A DNA stretch of 64,000 nucleotides from Melitaea cinxia (GCF_905220565.1 NC_059423.1:3964001-4028000); one strand, 5' to 3'; positions 33,190 to 44,439 are shown, counted from the first letter of the stretch. The notes: generated from the letters alone by a model not told the origin. A program made the numbers and translations.

Positions 33190-34830
33190 CGGTCGAAAAA
33201 ATTCGTCGTTAAAATATATATATATATTTTAAAAATGTATATTTGGGGATAACTTCGCCGTTTATGAACCGATTTTGATAATTTTTGTTTTGTTATAAAG
33301 GGATATCTCAAGGGAAGCAACCGTAATCTGATTAGTGTTGCCCAAATGCAAGAACAAGACGAGACTTAGCCAGTCTTGGTCTTGGTCTTGCGCCAATACA
33401 CCTGGTCTTGGTCTTGGTCTTGGTCTTGCGCTCCCAGTCTTGGTCTTGGTCTTGGTCTTGCAGCAAGAGTCTTGCAAGTCTTGCAATTACCTATTAGTCT
33501 ATTACTATTTATTAAAGTTTACTTTAAATCTTAGAAAAACGTATTAGAATTGGAACATTGTGAGCTTGAATTAACATAGCCATAGTAAAGATCAAGCAGA
33601 TTAATAAATAACTGAAGATTTGATAAGAAATTCGATAAATCAACTGACCTATATGTCGTTTTCCATGGAAGTAACTGTTTCTTAATAAACATTTATGATT
33701 TATAAGCTTACATTTGCTAAAACATGTAAAAAAACAAATTAATTACAATAACTTGACTGTATTTTAAAGAACAATACTTATCTGTCTAGAAAGAGATTGA
33801 ACCCTCAACTTATAAGAAATTTAATAAAAGAGTTTTACGATTTATCATTTATTTGAATAAAAAATAAAATACAACACAAATCAACAGCTTTATCATTAGG
33901 TTATGATACTTTATATCAATTTTTTTGACCATGAATTAATATGACATCTTACTACCTATCCTTAGCATTTTATCCTAATCATAATACTACTTGCGTGATC
34001 AGTATAATGTATTCATTTTCATTCTAAGCACTCTGAAACTTATTTATTCTTTGGAACACCTGTAGGTACTCTTAAAATTCGAAATTATTTTGCATGAGTA
34101 TACCTACGCCCTATGGCGGCAATCAAATAGTGTCAAATGTTATGATTTCGGTGTGGCGGCAACGATTGTTTTAGATTTCAAAAGAAGCCGCCGGCGCGTG
34201 TATCATAACCATGTACTTCCGAAAAGCGGCAAATTTCTTTGAGAAGTAAGTACAAAACCTTTGATGCCGCATTATCAAAGTGCCGATGGTTAAAACATAA
34301 CTATGCATGCACTCAGTTTGATTTTAATAGATATTTTTTTATTCGCTATGTTTATGGTATTAGTCGTAATGCGCATAGGTCCAGTTTTTCATATTCTTTG
34401 ATACAGTTTTTTGCGTCTCATAGAATTCCTAAGCGTACCTACCTATACACCGAACTGTTACACCTAACTACTCAGTGAAATAGCGCTAAGTCCTAGCTGC
34501 AAGACGCAAGAGTCTTGCAGGCTATGTCTTGTTCTTGCTCAAGTCTTGCACGGTCAGTCTTGGTCTTGGTCTTGCTAAAAATACGCGGTCTTGTTCTTGG
34601 TCTTGGTCTTGCAAAAACGCAAGAACAAGACCAAGACTGCAAGACCAAGACTGAATTTGGGCAACACTAAATCTGATATGGAATCGCAGAGAAATCGAGA
34701 GGAACCGTCGAAAATCGTAGTGACGACTAGTGCGTTTTTTTAATTTTTTTCGTCTACTTACGTTGTACTCGTATTACTTGTCGATGTAATTGAAGACGGT
34801 TTTTTTTTTCGTTTGCGAGCAAACACAATC
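33083..34830 (+). repeat. Family F copy split by a hAT-type element
   Basis: The left part 33083-33332 ('cgacttcaaaaaaggagg' to 'aatctgat') and the right part 34670-34830 resume the same consensus. TA tracts lie at 33124-33185. Confidence 0.75.
33333..34669 (+). mobile_element. hAT-type non-autonomous transposon (1337 bp) with hexamer arrays
   Basis: A perfect 15-bp terminal inverted repeat TAGTGTTGCCCAAAT lies at both ends, and a perfect 8-bp target duplication AATCTGAT lies at 33325-33332 and 34670-34677. Both are hallmarks of the hAT superfamily. Subterminal regions carry tandem GTCTTG hexamers: 33362-33480, and 34500-34650, partly in the opposite orientation. Between them is AT-rich DNA without a transposase frame, so movement would need an enzyme supplied from elsewhere. 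Confidence 0.85.
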
Positions 34831-34879
34831 ATGGTATAGTTGTATGAGAAACTGCGTAAACTCAACGTGATCGATTCCA

Positions 34880-35180
34880 AATCAAGTCAGATTAATAAAT
34901 AAATAAAACGCCTCACACTCTGTCTGGGCTCCGTTAACACACACAAAAATATATACAAGCAAAAACATCCAGACTATATCAAATCATCAAATATCTGTAT
35001 GGCCAATACAAATTTTTGCCATACGCGGGGAACGAACCTTTACGATAATTTACTTACCACGGAAACCACTTGAGAACGGTATTGAGCGGTCATCTTCTGT
35101 AAGGTCGAGCTACTTCCCCAGTCAACCTGCTCCAGATTTTGATGAGGATATTTCCTTCTATGTCTTACATAGTTGCCTAT
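34880..35180 (-). repeat. SINE remnant and family C remnant
   Basis: 'ctgtatggccaatacaaat' and 'acgcggggaacgaacc' belong to the SINE head region. 35070-35175 is a family C piece. Confidence 0.5.
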
Positions 35181-35394
35181 ATACATCTTTTTATATTTTA
35201 AGTGTGTTGTATTTTGTTGTACAATAAAGAATATTCCTTTTATGATTATTATGTTACAATATCTTGTTCCTAACTATTCTTAAATAAATATTGCTTATCT
35301 AAGACAAGAAACTTATTGCTTTTGTTTGTTTGAAAGGCACTCGCTATTGTCATGAATAATCTAGATTCTTAAAGAATAAAACTAGTATTCATAG

Positions 35395-35600
35395 TATGAC
35401 TTTGGAGTGCTTTATATTTTTTTATTTATTATTATTTATATACTCTTTATTGTACACCACAATATGCAAATACAAAATAATAATAATACAGACAAACCAA
35501 GAATGTGTAATAGTAGAGGTGGTCTTATGGCTAATTAGCCATTTCTTCCAGACAACCCGAAATACGATTGAGTATTATTTATTTGAGAGTACGGGAAGAT
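35395..35600 (-). repeat. Family M LINE 3' UTR
   Basis: 'ctctttattgtacaccac' and 'ttcttccagacaaccc', reverse orientation. Copies lie at 38385, 42770 and 54905. Confidence 0.5.
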
Positions 35601-35944
35601 GGTGCGGTTATATTATAATAAACTTACATACAAATATCTACACATTAATACTTACAAGCAATACATATATACAAGAGTATAATATAATATCATATAATAA
35701 AATAATAAATATTTATTACTATATTTATTAGTTATATAACTAATAAATATAACAACACATATTTTATTTAGATAGAGAGAATTAATTCTGTAACTTTTAG
35801 AAGTTCGTGTACTATTAAAATAATAATAAAATTGGTGAATACACAAACGGTTGCCTGTTCCCAAGCCAATCAAATAAATGATGTATTTTAGATAAGAGTC
35901 GACATAGACGAGTATACGTAATAAATTATTTAATATAAATATAT
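35601..35944. other. AT-rich, no gene seen
   Basis: It contains a short inverted repeat around 'attagttatataactaat' near 35720. Nothing else is recognised. Confidence 0.4.
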
Positions 35945-36290
35945 ATACGCTTCAGTCTATAATATCTCATTACTGGGCATAGGACTCTTTTCCCATGTAG
36001 GAGAAGGATTAGAGCTTAATCCACCACGCTGCTCCAATGCGGGTTGGCAGATATATTCCCTACTCTGAGTAACGATTGCTATCAGGTGTACATGATAACA
36101 ACCGGGAACGACCGCTTAACGTGTTCTCCGAGGCACGGTGGGGAGACCCACAAGGACTGCACAAACACCCAGACCACGGCAAACACCTGTATGGCCAATA
36201 CAAATGTTTGTCATGTGCGGGGATCGAACCCGGATTCGCTAGCGCAACAAGTACAATCCATGGCTGTAGCCGTTACGCCAACGCGGCGTC
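35945..36290 (-). mobile_element. Metulj-like SINE, near full length
   Basis: Reverse orientation from 'gcttcagtctataatatctc' to the head 'gttacgccaacgcggcg'. Confidence 0.82.
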
Positions 36291-36429
36291 GAAAATATGT
36301 ACACATAAAAATCAATTGTTAAAATGTATATAACGGGCATAAATTCCGAACGAGCGCACCAAATCGAATAATTTTTAATTTTTTCATTGGCAAGACAAGT
36401 TTTGTGGAAAAAAGAATTAAACAAATACA

Positions 36430-37095
36430 CATCATCACTTCAGACTATCGTAGTCCACTGCTGGACACAGCTCTCCCCTAATTCGCACCCAATAACCCGG
36501 TTTTCCGCAACCCTCATCCAGCCAGACGGAGGACACCCTACACTACGTCTGCTAAGATGCGGTCTCCACATTAGGACACGTCTGCTCCAACGGCCATCGG
36601 TCCTGCGACACTGATGACCAGCCCACTGCCACTTCTACTTGCTAATTCTGTGGGCTATGACGGTTACTTTCGTTCTCTCGCGGATAGTCTCATTTCTAAT
36701 CCTGTCTTTGAGAGAAACCCCAAGCATAGCCCGTTCCATTGAACGTTGAGCGACTTTAAATTTGTGGACCAGTCCCTTCGTCAGTGTCCACGTCTCGGCT
36801 CCGTATGTTCACACAGGCAGAACGCACTGCTCGAACACGTTTGTCTTCAAGCATTGCGGAATCTTCGAAGTGAAGACTCGACGAAGCCTGCAAAAACGCC
36901 GCCCAGCCCAACCGAATCCTCCTGTCGGCCTCCTTCTCGAAATAAATAAATAAATAAATAAACCACATACAATATACATAGCCCGTTCCATTGCACGTTG
37001 CGCGGTTATAAACTTGTGCAGTAGTCCCTTGGTTAGTGTCCACGTCTCGGCTCCGTATGTTAAGGCAATACGCATTGCTTAAATACGCTTGTCGT
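36430..37095 (-). pseudogene. Two RTE-like reverse transcriptase C-terminal fragments
   Basis: The minus-strand frames read TYGAETWTLTKGL, HKFKVAQRSMERAMLG, then KDRIRNETIRERTKV and SCVQQWTTIV before a stop and GATGAT-like tail at 36430. Stops interrupt it (after the HRISK region and before TYGAE). A second, shorter copy of the TYGAETWTLTKGL region lies at 36976-37090, separated by an AAAT tract (36941-36962). The tail links coding RTE elements to family B. Confidence 0.75.
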
Positions 37096-37259
37096 TTTTA
37101 AAATATTTGACGGTGAGACGTCTTGAAAAAAAATTATTTAAAAAAAATTGCGAGAAAATCAGAACGATGGATTTAACGATTAATTCATTACACATGTGCG
37201 TACATAAATATTACAATGGACTTTTCGTGCTTACAAAATCACTTCTAGACTCTAGTCTA

Positions 37260-37575
37260 ATATATAAAATTTTCGTGTCACAGTTTTCGTTGCCATACTC
37301 CTCCGAAACGGCTTGACCGATTTTGATGAAATTTTTTGTGCTCATCCGGTATCTATGAGAATCGGCCAACATCTATTTTTCATCCCCCTAAATGTTAGGG
37401 GTAGTCCACCCCTAATTTTTTTTTTATTTTTTAGACAAAATTTTTAATTTCTATTTTTTTATGATACAACATTAAAAAATACATACAACCCTAAATTTTC
37501 AACCCTCTACCATCAACCCCTATTTTTAAATAGCGTTTAGCGGCAAGACAACGTTTGCCGGGTCAGCTAGTAAGA
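37260..37575 (-). repeat. Family I copy
   Basis: It runs from 'aaaattttcgtgtcacag' to 'ccgggtcagctagtaa'. Confidence 0.65.
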
Positions 37576-37649
37576 TATATATTCCTTATTGAAAATAAAT
37601 AATTTAAATAATATCACAAATTGTCATTACGTAGGAAGATGTTTGACTA

Positions 37650-37880
37650 GCCCTTTGGCGCAGTTTGTAGTGGCCCTGCTTTCTGTGCCGCGGGTTGCGG
37701 GTTCGATTCCCGCCTGAGTCTGGGTGTAATATTTGTATTTATATATGTATTATTTCTATGTATATTTATTTAAAAAAATATAACAGTCGGCTGTTACCTC
37801 TAACACAAGCATTAAGTTGCTTACCATAGGAACAGACGACCGTGTGTGTATGTTGTAAGATATTTATTTAATTATATAGG
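37650..37880 (+). mobile_element. tRNA-derived SINE, third subfamily
   Basis: The head 'ctttggcgcagtttgtagtg' and B-box gggttcgattcccgcc are followed by body 'acagtcggctgttacctc' and 'agacgaccgtgtgtgtatg'. A reverse copy lies at 60115-60325. Confidence 0.65.
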
Positions 37881-37899
37881 AAGTTTGCAAGGGCGAATC

Positions 37900-38373
37900 G
37901 TGTCTGGAATTCCATTGACCTTAGACAAATCTAAATTTCAGGAACACAATACTACTCGAGTGTAGTATGATTTGGCTTTTGTAAGTTTGAGGTCCTTAAG
38001 TCTGCTAAGTCCCACCTCAATAAAAGAGTTACGGCAGATAAAACCACTCAGAGCAACAAGCACGTACTGGTACATCTAAAGTAGGTGCGGTAGGTGTTCC
38101 TTTAAAATCATTAACACTACTTATTAGTTCTTAACCCATTTCAAAATAGAAGGAGGTTCTCAATTCGACTGTTATTTTTTTATGTGTGCTACATCATTAG
38201 TTTTTACTGGGTGAAAGAATTTCGACGATTCTTTTTTAATCGAAATTTGGTGCTTATCATGTATTCCAGATTAAATTTAATTGAGATTTGACCAGTACTT
38301 TTTGAAGTTATGTGTATTTACTTGACAATTTTTTCGTCTACCTACATTGTATTACTGGCGAGCAAACATAATT
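37900..38373. repeat. Family C remnant and family F copy
   Basis: 37930-38045 resembles reverse family C. 38123-38373 is family F ('catttcaaaatagaagg' to 'gagcaaacataattgtg'). Confidence 0.5.
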
Positions 38374-38384
38374 GTGTATCATCA

Positions 38385-38535
38385 ATGATGATGATATTAA
38401 TAATAATAATATACTTTATTGTACACCAAAGACAGAAATAATACGTAGCAAAGAAAGAAAGATTTTAACAATATACATTAGGTACAAAAGGCGGCCTTAT
38501 CGCTTAAAGAGCGATCTCTTCCAGGCAACCTTTGG
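38385..38535 (-). repeat. Family M LINE 3' UTR
   Basis: 'atactttattgtacacca' to 'agcgatctcttccaggcaac', reverse orientation, with a short ATA tract as its tail. Confidence 0.6.
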
Positions 38536-39428
38536 GCAAAGAATGATAATGATGATGATTTTATCAAAACTATTAATGAAGATAAAAAATTGAAAGCCAC
38601 TTCTAAATAATATAAATAAATTAATTCACACGAAAGTTCACATTAAAATATCAATAACATTGGCACATTTAGTTAATGATACTTCCTGTAATTCACAGGC
38701 ACAAATTGAAATTCAATTTGGAATAATCAAACCATCCTCAATTCCCTCATCGAATGATAGATGGCGCTGATTTACTCGTCTCAAGGACTCAATTGGTCGC
38801 TGACCTCTTGACATAGATTACGCTGAAACTATATTAGATTCTGTCAATAGATAAAATGTGTTTGTCCGAGTGTACGTGAGCGTTCTTGACCTTATTCTTG
38901 AAATAATTTTAAAAGCAGGAAACTATAAATTTTGTTTAATAACTAGCTCACAAACCGACTTTGTTCAAGATTATCACTACTTTTGTTAAGCTTTAAAAAT
39001 GAAGAATGTACGACAATTTATTTATTTATTTATTTTATAAGGCAATGTCAATGTCAATTTGATATGAACTTGTTTTTTTTTTTTAAATTAACAATACAAT
39101 AATAATTATAAATCGAATGGTTTTTCTTGGGCAAAAAATAATACTATTATTATAATCATTACATAGTATAAAGCAAAGTCGCTTCCCACTGTCTGTATGC
39201 TTAGATCTTTAAAACTGCGCAACGGATTTCGCTGCGGTTTTCTTTGGTGAATATAGTGATTCCGGAGGAAGGTTTATATGTAATACATGCATAATATAGT
39301 TGAGGAACACTGATAGTTTTTGCAACCGTGCGAAGCCGGGGCGTGTAGCTAGTTTACTTATATAGGTATTCTTTACGTTACAACACAATATTCTTAAACA
39401 TATTTAGAATCAAAAACTTTAAAATCTT
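38536..39428. other. Mostly unassigned DNA
   Basis: A dispersed-repeat end with 'gtgcgaagccggggcgtg' and 'agctagt' lies near 39185-39355. No gene is seen in the remainder. Confidence 0.4.
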
Positions 39429-39441
39429 ATAAAATTAAATC

Positions 39442-39615
39442 TTTTTTGGCATCGCAGGGGAACCCATTTACGGGTGATATCCAGGTCGCCCGGGTAAGCA
39501 TTCCTAGACTGTATGTCGGCTTCAGCACTTGAAGTGCAATACCGACCAAACCCCTGCGGGAGCCTTAAGCCGCTTTAATTGAAGGGTCCCAGATCTGCAG
39601 GCAACGGGATCCCTC
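39442..39615 (-). mobile_element. Very short R1-clade LINE 3' end with 13-bp target duplication
   Basis: The 174-bp insertion is bounded by ataaaattaaatc (39429-39441 and 39616-39628). It has a short T run at the 3' end and sequence matching the 3' UTR at about 3050-3199 ('cccaggtc', 'ccgacatacag'-type blocks inverted). No coding part remains. Confidence 0.85.
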
Positions 39616-39752
39616 ATAAAATTAAATCCGTTTTGACCGTTGGTGTGGTGGGCATGAGATAGTTAATATTTTGTCTATATATTTAGAAGTTGGGTCACTA
39701 TTACGATTTTGCCTGTAACATCCTACAACTGGGCATAGTCCTCTTTCTACAT

Positions 39753-39919
39753 CATCATTACAGCCTATACAGTCCACTGCTGGACATAGGCCTCCACAAG
39801 CTTACGCCAAAAATAACGTGAACTCATGTGTTTTGCCCATAGTCACCACGCTGGGCAGGCGGGTTGGTGACCGCAGGGCTGGCTTTGTCGCACCGAAGAC
39901 GCTGCTGCCCGTCTTCGGC
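39753..39919 (-). repeat. Family B insertion with 12-bp target duplication
   Basis: ctctttctacat flanks it at 39741-39752 and 39920-39931. It is a 167-bp 5'-truncated copy, which shows that family B moves by retroposition. Confidence 0.8.
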
Positions 39920-40110
39920 CTCTTTCTACATGTAGGAGAAGAATTGGAGCTCCACAACTCTGCTTCACTGCGGTTGGCAGATATGTTCCCTACAATGAGT
40001 AACGATTGCTATCAGTTATTTATGATAACAACCGGTCCCGACGGCTTATCGTTCTCTCCGAGGCACGGTGGAGAGACCCACAAGGACGGACATCCAAACC
40101 GGAATAAATT

Positions 40111-40556
40111 AATACCTACGATTTTATTTTTGTGTTACACATTAGGAATTCTAAACATTTTTTTTTTTTTAATATCATATCAAAAATTGATTTTTTTTTA
40201 TATGATTTGAATTTTTGATATGATATTAAAAAAAAAAATGTTTAGAATTCCTAATGTGGGGGTAACACAAAAATAAAATCGTAGGTATTAATAATAGCAT
40301 GGTGTCGTCTCCTGTCAAAGATTTTCATTGTAATATGAAACTTTGAATAGTTACGGGTCTCTGTAAAGAACTCACTATAGACGGCGCCACGGTTCGCTTA
40401 AACCGAAAATAAAAATCATCATATCAAAAATTTTGCTCTAGCGGGTATATCGTTCCATAGCTTAATTGGCTAGAGCGCCGACACGGTCAGTCGGAGACGC
40501 GGGTTCGAATCCCGCTGGAGCGGTCAATTTTTGATATGATATTAAAAAAAAAAAAT
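40111..40556 (+). mobile_element. Foldback element carrying a tRNA-like sequence
   Basis: Long inverted arms lie at about 40109-40188 and 40211-40291 (about 80 bp each, with a roughly 22-bp spacer). A second pair of shorter arms ('catatcaaaaatt', 'aatttttgatatg') flanks a tRNA fold. The probable target duplication is cggaataaatta, at about 40098-40109 and 40556-40567. The right-hand unit (about 40389-40555) recurs at 56579-56746. Confidence 0.6.
40451..40523 (+). tRNA. tRNA-like 73-nt fold, probably repeat-borne
   Basis: All arms pair: acceptor CGTTCCA/TGGAGCG (one G-U), D stem GCTT/GAGC, anticodon stem CCGAC/GTCGG, T stem GCGGG/CCCGC with loop TTCGAAT. The anticodon loop ACGGTCA would give GGT (Thr), but position 33 is C instead of the near-universal U. 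With two copies in identical flanks, it is more likely the promoter head of a repeat than a working tRNA gene. Confidence 0.45.
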
Positions 40557-40699
40557 GTTCGGAATAAATTATTTGTATAAAACGAATCGGAATCGATAAT
40601 CATGAATCGAAACCGCAAACCGTCGCTGTTTTAGGCAACTACACCATCACTACACCAGAACGGTAGTTAAATAGTAAAATTAGGTAGAAATTGGATTGT

Positions 40700-41045
40700 C
40701 GAAATTAATAATAATAATAATAATAATATCTTTATTTCACAAACTTAGAACTGTATTACAATGATAATGTGGCAACAATATCAGAAGTAATGAGATTAGC
40801 ATCTGTAAATAATGTAATTCGAACATAATTAATTTGAATCATTAGTTTGAACATTATTAATGTTGTCAAAGACTATAACTTCTATAATAATAAACAAAAG
40901 GGTAAATATGTGCGTGTATGTCAAATACATGGTAGTGTGTGTAATGTTTTTATGCATCATTAAAAAAAAATAACAATCTGCACGCCTTCTCTATATAAAC
41001 TATAAGTGTGTAAAATTTAATAGTCCTTCGTCAGCGCAATTTTCG
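40700..41045. repeat. LINE tail with (ATA)n and family H unit
   Basis: The ATA tract at 40708-40728 joins 'tctttatttcacaaactt'. 40905-41015 matches family H ('gtcaaatacatggtagtgtg'). Confidence 0.55.
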
Positions 41046-41829
41046 TGAAAAGCGTGATGAGCCAATGATTGGTTTGTACTGAAATAACTCACATTGAGGT
41101 AGTTATTCCACGTAATTACACAGTAAGTACTTCATAACGATAACTTCAGAACGATAAATTCAGACCCAACTTTTGCGCACTAACATAAAATTTTGGTTTC
41201 GTTTGTTTGATTTTTTGTGTTCTTGAGAATTGCATTATTTCAATCCACAGAAAGAAAGAAAATAAAAAATTGGTTGTCTGTAAAGTTTGTTTACGGACGA
41301 TAGTTTAACGTGACAACGTCATAACAAAACATCTCCTCGGACTAGACTAGGCCAATCGAGTGATAGTATATGGAATAAAGATAGATGCGGCGCAAGCCTG
41401 ACTGAGCGACTATCACCGAGCGTAACGGGACAATGAGCGTAACGCATGTCATCTTTTTTTGTTGTTTTGTCTTGTTTTGTTGTCACGTCAAAAAAGTTTA
41501 TTTAATAATAAATAAATCGTTACTTAAAATTACCCAACTAAAGCTCATTTTGTTCGAGCGTTATGAAGACTTATTTCACTAGTGGCTGATAAAGCTCTCT
41601 GACTTATAACAATATCAGGCAGATAAAACTTTTTGATTTATTTTTGTCCCCAACTTACTTGTTACATATTTTCATTCCTTAGTGTGAATCCAAAGTTGTA
41701 GGTTATTAATTGAGGCAAAACAGGCCATAGTGGCTGCTAGATATATTAGGGCTTATGAACGATGATCAAATAAAGTAAAATTTTAATTTTGCAGATCAAG
41801 TAAAATTTTGCTTAAATCTGGACCAGTCC
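41046..41829. other. Unassigned DNA
   Basis: A somewhat CpG-rich part lies at 41290-41450. No coding frame, splice pattern or known repeat is recognised. Confidence 0.4.
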
Positions 41830-42160
41830 GACTGGCGCTCGCTCACCAATCCGCATTGGAGCAGCGTGTGGATTAAGCTCTGATCCTTCTCCTACATGGA
41901 AAAAGAGTCCTATGCCCAGCAGTAGAATATTACAGGCTGAAGCGAAGCACTACGACTGGCAAGTGTCTTATCAATTATTACCTTACTTCTCAAGTCATAT
42001 TGTGATGCTGTGCTGAGGATGATACATAGCCAGAACTTCTAAGAGTCGGGGTTAGATTCGGCAATGCATTTGCAATGCTTCTGTTTTTGCAGTTGTCTAT
42101 AGTTTACGGTGTTGGGTACTATCTGGCTGCCCGTAAGATTATTTATCACCCTTGTTAAAT
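41830..42160 (+). repeat. SINE 3' part and family C remnant
   Basis: 41830-41950 is the SINE end ('aatccgcattggagcagcg' to 'tacaggctgaagcgaa'). 42000-42150 is a degenerate family C. Confidence 0.55.
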
Positions 42161-42344
42161 TAAAACATATCAATACCACTAAACTCTTTGTTGTGCATAA
42201 CTACATTGATGTCAAATTGATTGGTTGACCCTATAGGAAATCCTCAATTGAATGTTTGATATGTGTAATATAATATGGTTCGTTAACGGCTGTGGGAAAT
42301 AACATAAGTTTTATAACAAAAAATAGTATTTTTATTTATTTACT

Positions 42345-42660
42345 AGCTGAATCGGCAAAGGTTGTCTTGCCACTAAACGCTATTTAAAAATAGGGTTGAT
42401 TGTAGAGTGTTGATAACTTAGGCTTTTATGTATTTTTTAATGTTGTATCATAAAAAATAAAAAATAAATAATTTATCTAAAAACTAAAAAAAAAAATTAG
42501 GGGTGAACTACTCTTAATATTTAGGGGGATGAAAAATAAATGTTGTTCGATTCTCAAACCTACCCGATGTGCACACAAAATTTCATGAGAATCGGTCAAG
42601 CCGTTTCGGAGGAGTTTAACTACAAACACCGCGACACGAGAATTTTATATATTAGATTAC
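42345..42660 (+). repeat. Family I copy
   Basis: It runs from 'ctagctgaatcggcaaagg' through 'tgaaaaataaatgttg' to 'cgcgacacgagaattttat'. Confidence 0.65.
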
Positions 42661-42769
42661 GTTAGGGAACAGTGGGGTATTGTCTTGATTAAAGACTGGA
42701 TCAATCAGATTGAAGGATTATTACTCTACTTACTTAAGGAAGATTATTATTATTTTATATTACTCTATT

Positions 42770-43250
42770 TATTTATTTATTTTTATTTAGTAAAATTTAT
42801 TGCACGCAAAAAAGGAAGATACGATTGAAAACCATTAGATACAAAAGCAAATAAGTATGCAAAGGCGGCCTTATCGCTTATAGCGATCTCATCCAGGCAA
42901 CCTTTAATGAAAGTAGTATAGAAAAAATGTATGTATCTTAGATTCTATCTTACAGAAGATCAGAGAAAATAATATTGCTCTCAATCTCAAATAGTGTTGT
43001 ATCCCTGAGGTTAATGAGGTACTCGGAGCTCCTTAGGATAGGCGGTGTTTACCGCGGGGATTGGTTTCGCAAAATGTATGGTTCTTCTATCTTACAGAAG
43101 ATCAGAGAAAATAATATTGCTCTCAATCTCAAATAGTGTTGTATCCCTGAGGTTAATGAGGTACTCGGAGCTCCTTAGGATAGGCGGTGTTTACCGCGGG
43201 GATTGGATTCGCAAAATGTATGAATCTGGTGTTAAGATTTATAAGCTACA
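42770..43250. repeat. Family M tail and a 141-bp tandem duplication
   Basis: 42770-42905 is a reverse family M. Two near-identical 141-bp units start at 42943 and 43084 ('ttctatcttacagaagatc' to 'ggttgg/ggattcgcaaaatgtat'); they derive from family C. Confidence 0.75.
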
Positions 43251-43379
43251 GTGATCGCTTGTAATCTTTTTGCCACCTTGGTGGTAAAAAAAAAACCCAT
43301 TCTAAAACATACTTAAGGATATATTTAGCTCTCTCTTTGTATTTAACAACCTAACGCCTAAAACAATGACGGTTTGTGC

Positions 43380-43650
43380 CTTCGCTTATCGTTCGGGATG
43401 GATATTTGTATTTTTACAAATATTTCTTTCCAGTTTGGATATCTTGTGGGTCTCCCCACCGTGCCTCGGAGAGCACGTTAAGCCGTCGGTTCCGTTTATT
43501 ATCATGTACACCTGATAACGATCGTTACTCATAGTAAGGAATATATCCGACAATCCGCATTGAGGAAACGTGGTGGACTAAGCTCTGATCCTTTTCCTAC
43601 ATGGGGAAAGAAGTCTATGCCCAGCAGTGGGATGTTTAAGGCTAAGCGTT
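43380..43650 (+). mobile_element. Metulj-like SINE, head-truncated
   Basis: It starts 'cgttcgggatggatatttg' and continues through 'tctccccaccgtgcctcgg' to 'ccagcagtgggatgtt'. Confidence 0.7.
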
Positions 43651-43721
43651 TGTCGGCGTATGTGTTGTATTTTATTTAATTTTAATAATTCTCATAACAG
43701 CGAACTTTGTTCCTCCATTTT

Positions 43722-43765
43722 TTTGTATATATATATATATATATATACAAAAAATTTTTTAAAGG

Positions 43766-43836
<71 letters not shown>

Positions 43837-43852
43837 ACCTTTAAAAAAACAA
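43722..43852. repeat. Nested TA hairpins
   Basis: Two adjacent perfect-looking inverted repeats built on TA runs: 'tttttttgtata...' with 'tatacaaaaaa', then 'ttttaaaggttata...' with 'tataacctttaaaa'. Confidence 0.8.
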
Positions 43853-43995
43853 ACACTTGAATAAATGACCTTTCTACCTTACCTACCTTTCTACCATATC
43901 TTTTATTTGTATATTTCCGGTTTTTTTTATTTTATCTGTAATTCATTTCATAGATAAATATTTTAGTATAAACATATATAGGGCATTAATAATTG

Positions 43996-44330
43996 TGTTT
44001 GCTCGCAAACGATAAAAAAAACCAACTTCAATTACATCGACAAGTAATACAACGTAAGTAAATGAATAAAAAATTAACCAATGCACTAGTCGTCACTATA
44101 TATATATATATACGGTCGAATAGAGTAACCTTCTTCTTTTTTTGAAATCGGTTAAAAATGTACAAATAGAAATATATTTATTTTATTTTAAAACTTTATT
44201 ACATAACCTTAAAGCCTTACGGCCTATCTACCAGTCAACCTTAAGACATACAAAAACAGAAAAAAATAAGCGTTGAGGTAGATTTATACAATAGTAAAAA
44301 ATAAAACCAAAAAATGAGTTATAAAACCAG
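43996..44330 (-). repeat. Family F copy and LINE-like tail
   Basis: 43996-44155 is family F in reverse ('tgtttgctcgcaaacg' to 'gaaatcggttaaaa'). 44160-44330 is an A/T-rich retroposon-like tail. Confidence 0.5.
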
Positions 44331-44439
44331 CCCTTATAAGATTTATGGATCAAATCTTACAAACGGTTGGTTAAAAGCCTCTTTGGAAATAACTACATGA
44401 TATGTTCACATGAATTTTCTGGACGGTGATCTTTATAAT

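Larger units (their letters stand above)
39710..40645 (-). mobile_element. SINE disrupted by two nested insertions
   Basis: The SINE body is visible at 39710-39752, 39920-40110 and 40557-40645 in reverse. It is split by a family B unit and by the foldback element. Confidence 0.7.

Noticed and set aside
33262..33547. Frames encoding repeated Leu-Val or Gly-Leu
   Set aside because: They arise from the GTCTTG hexamer array of the hAT-type element.
40451..40523. Functional tRNA-Thr gene
   Set aside because: C at position 33, identical repeat flanks in two places and location inside a nested insertion favour a repeat-borne tRNA-like head.
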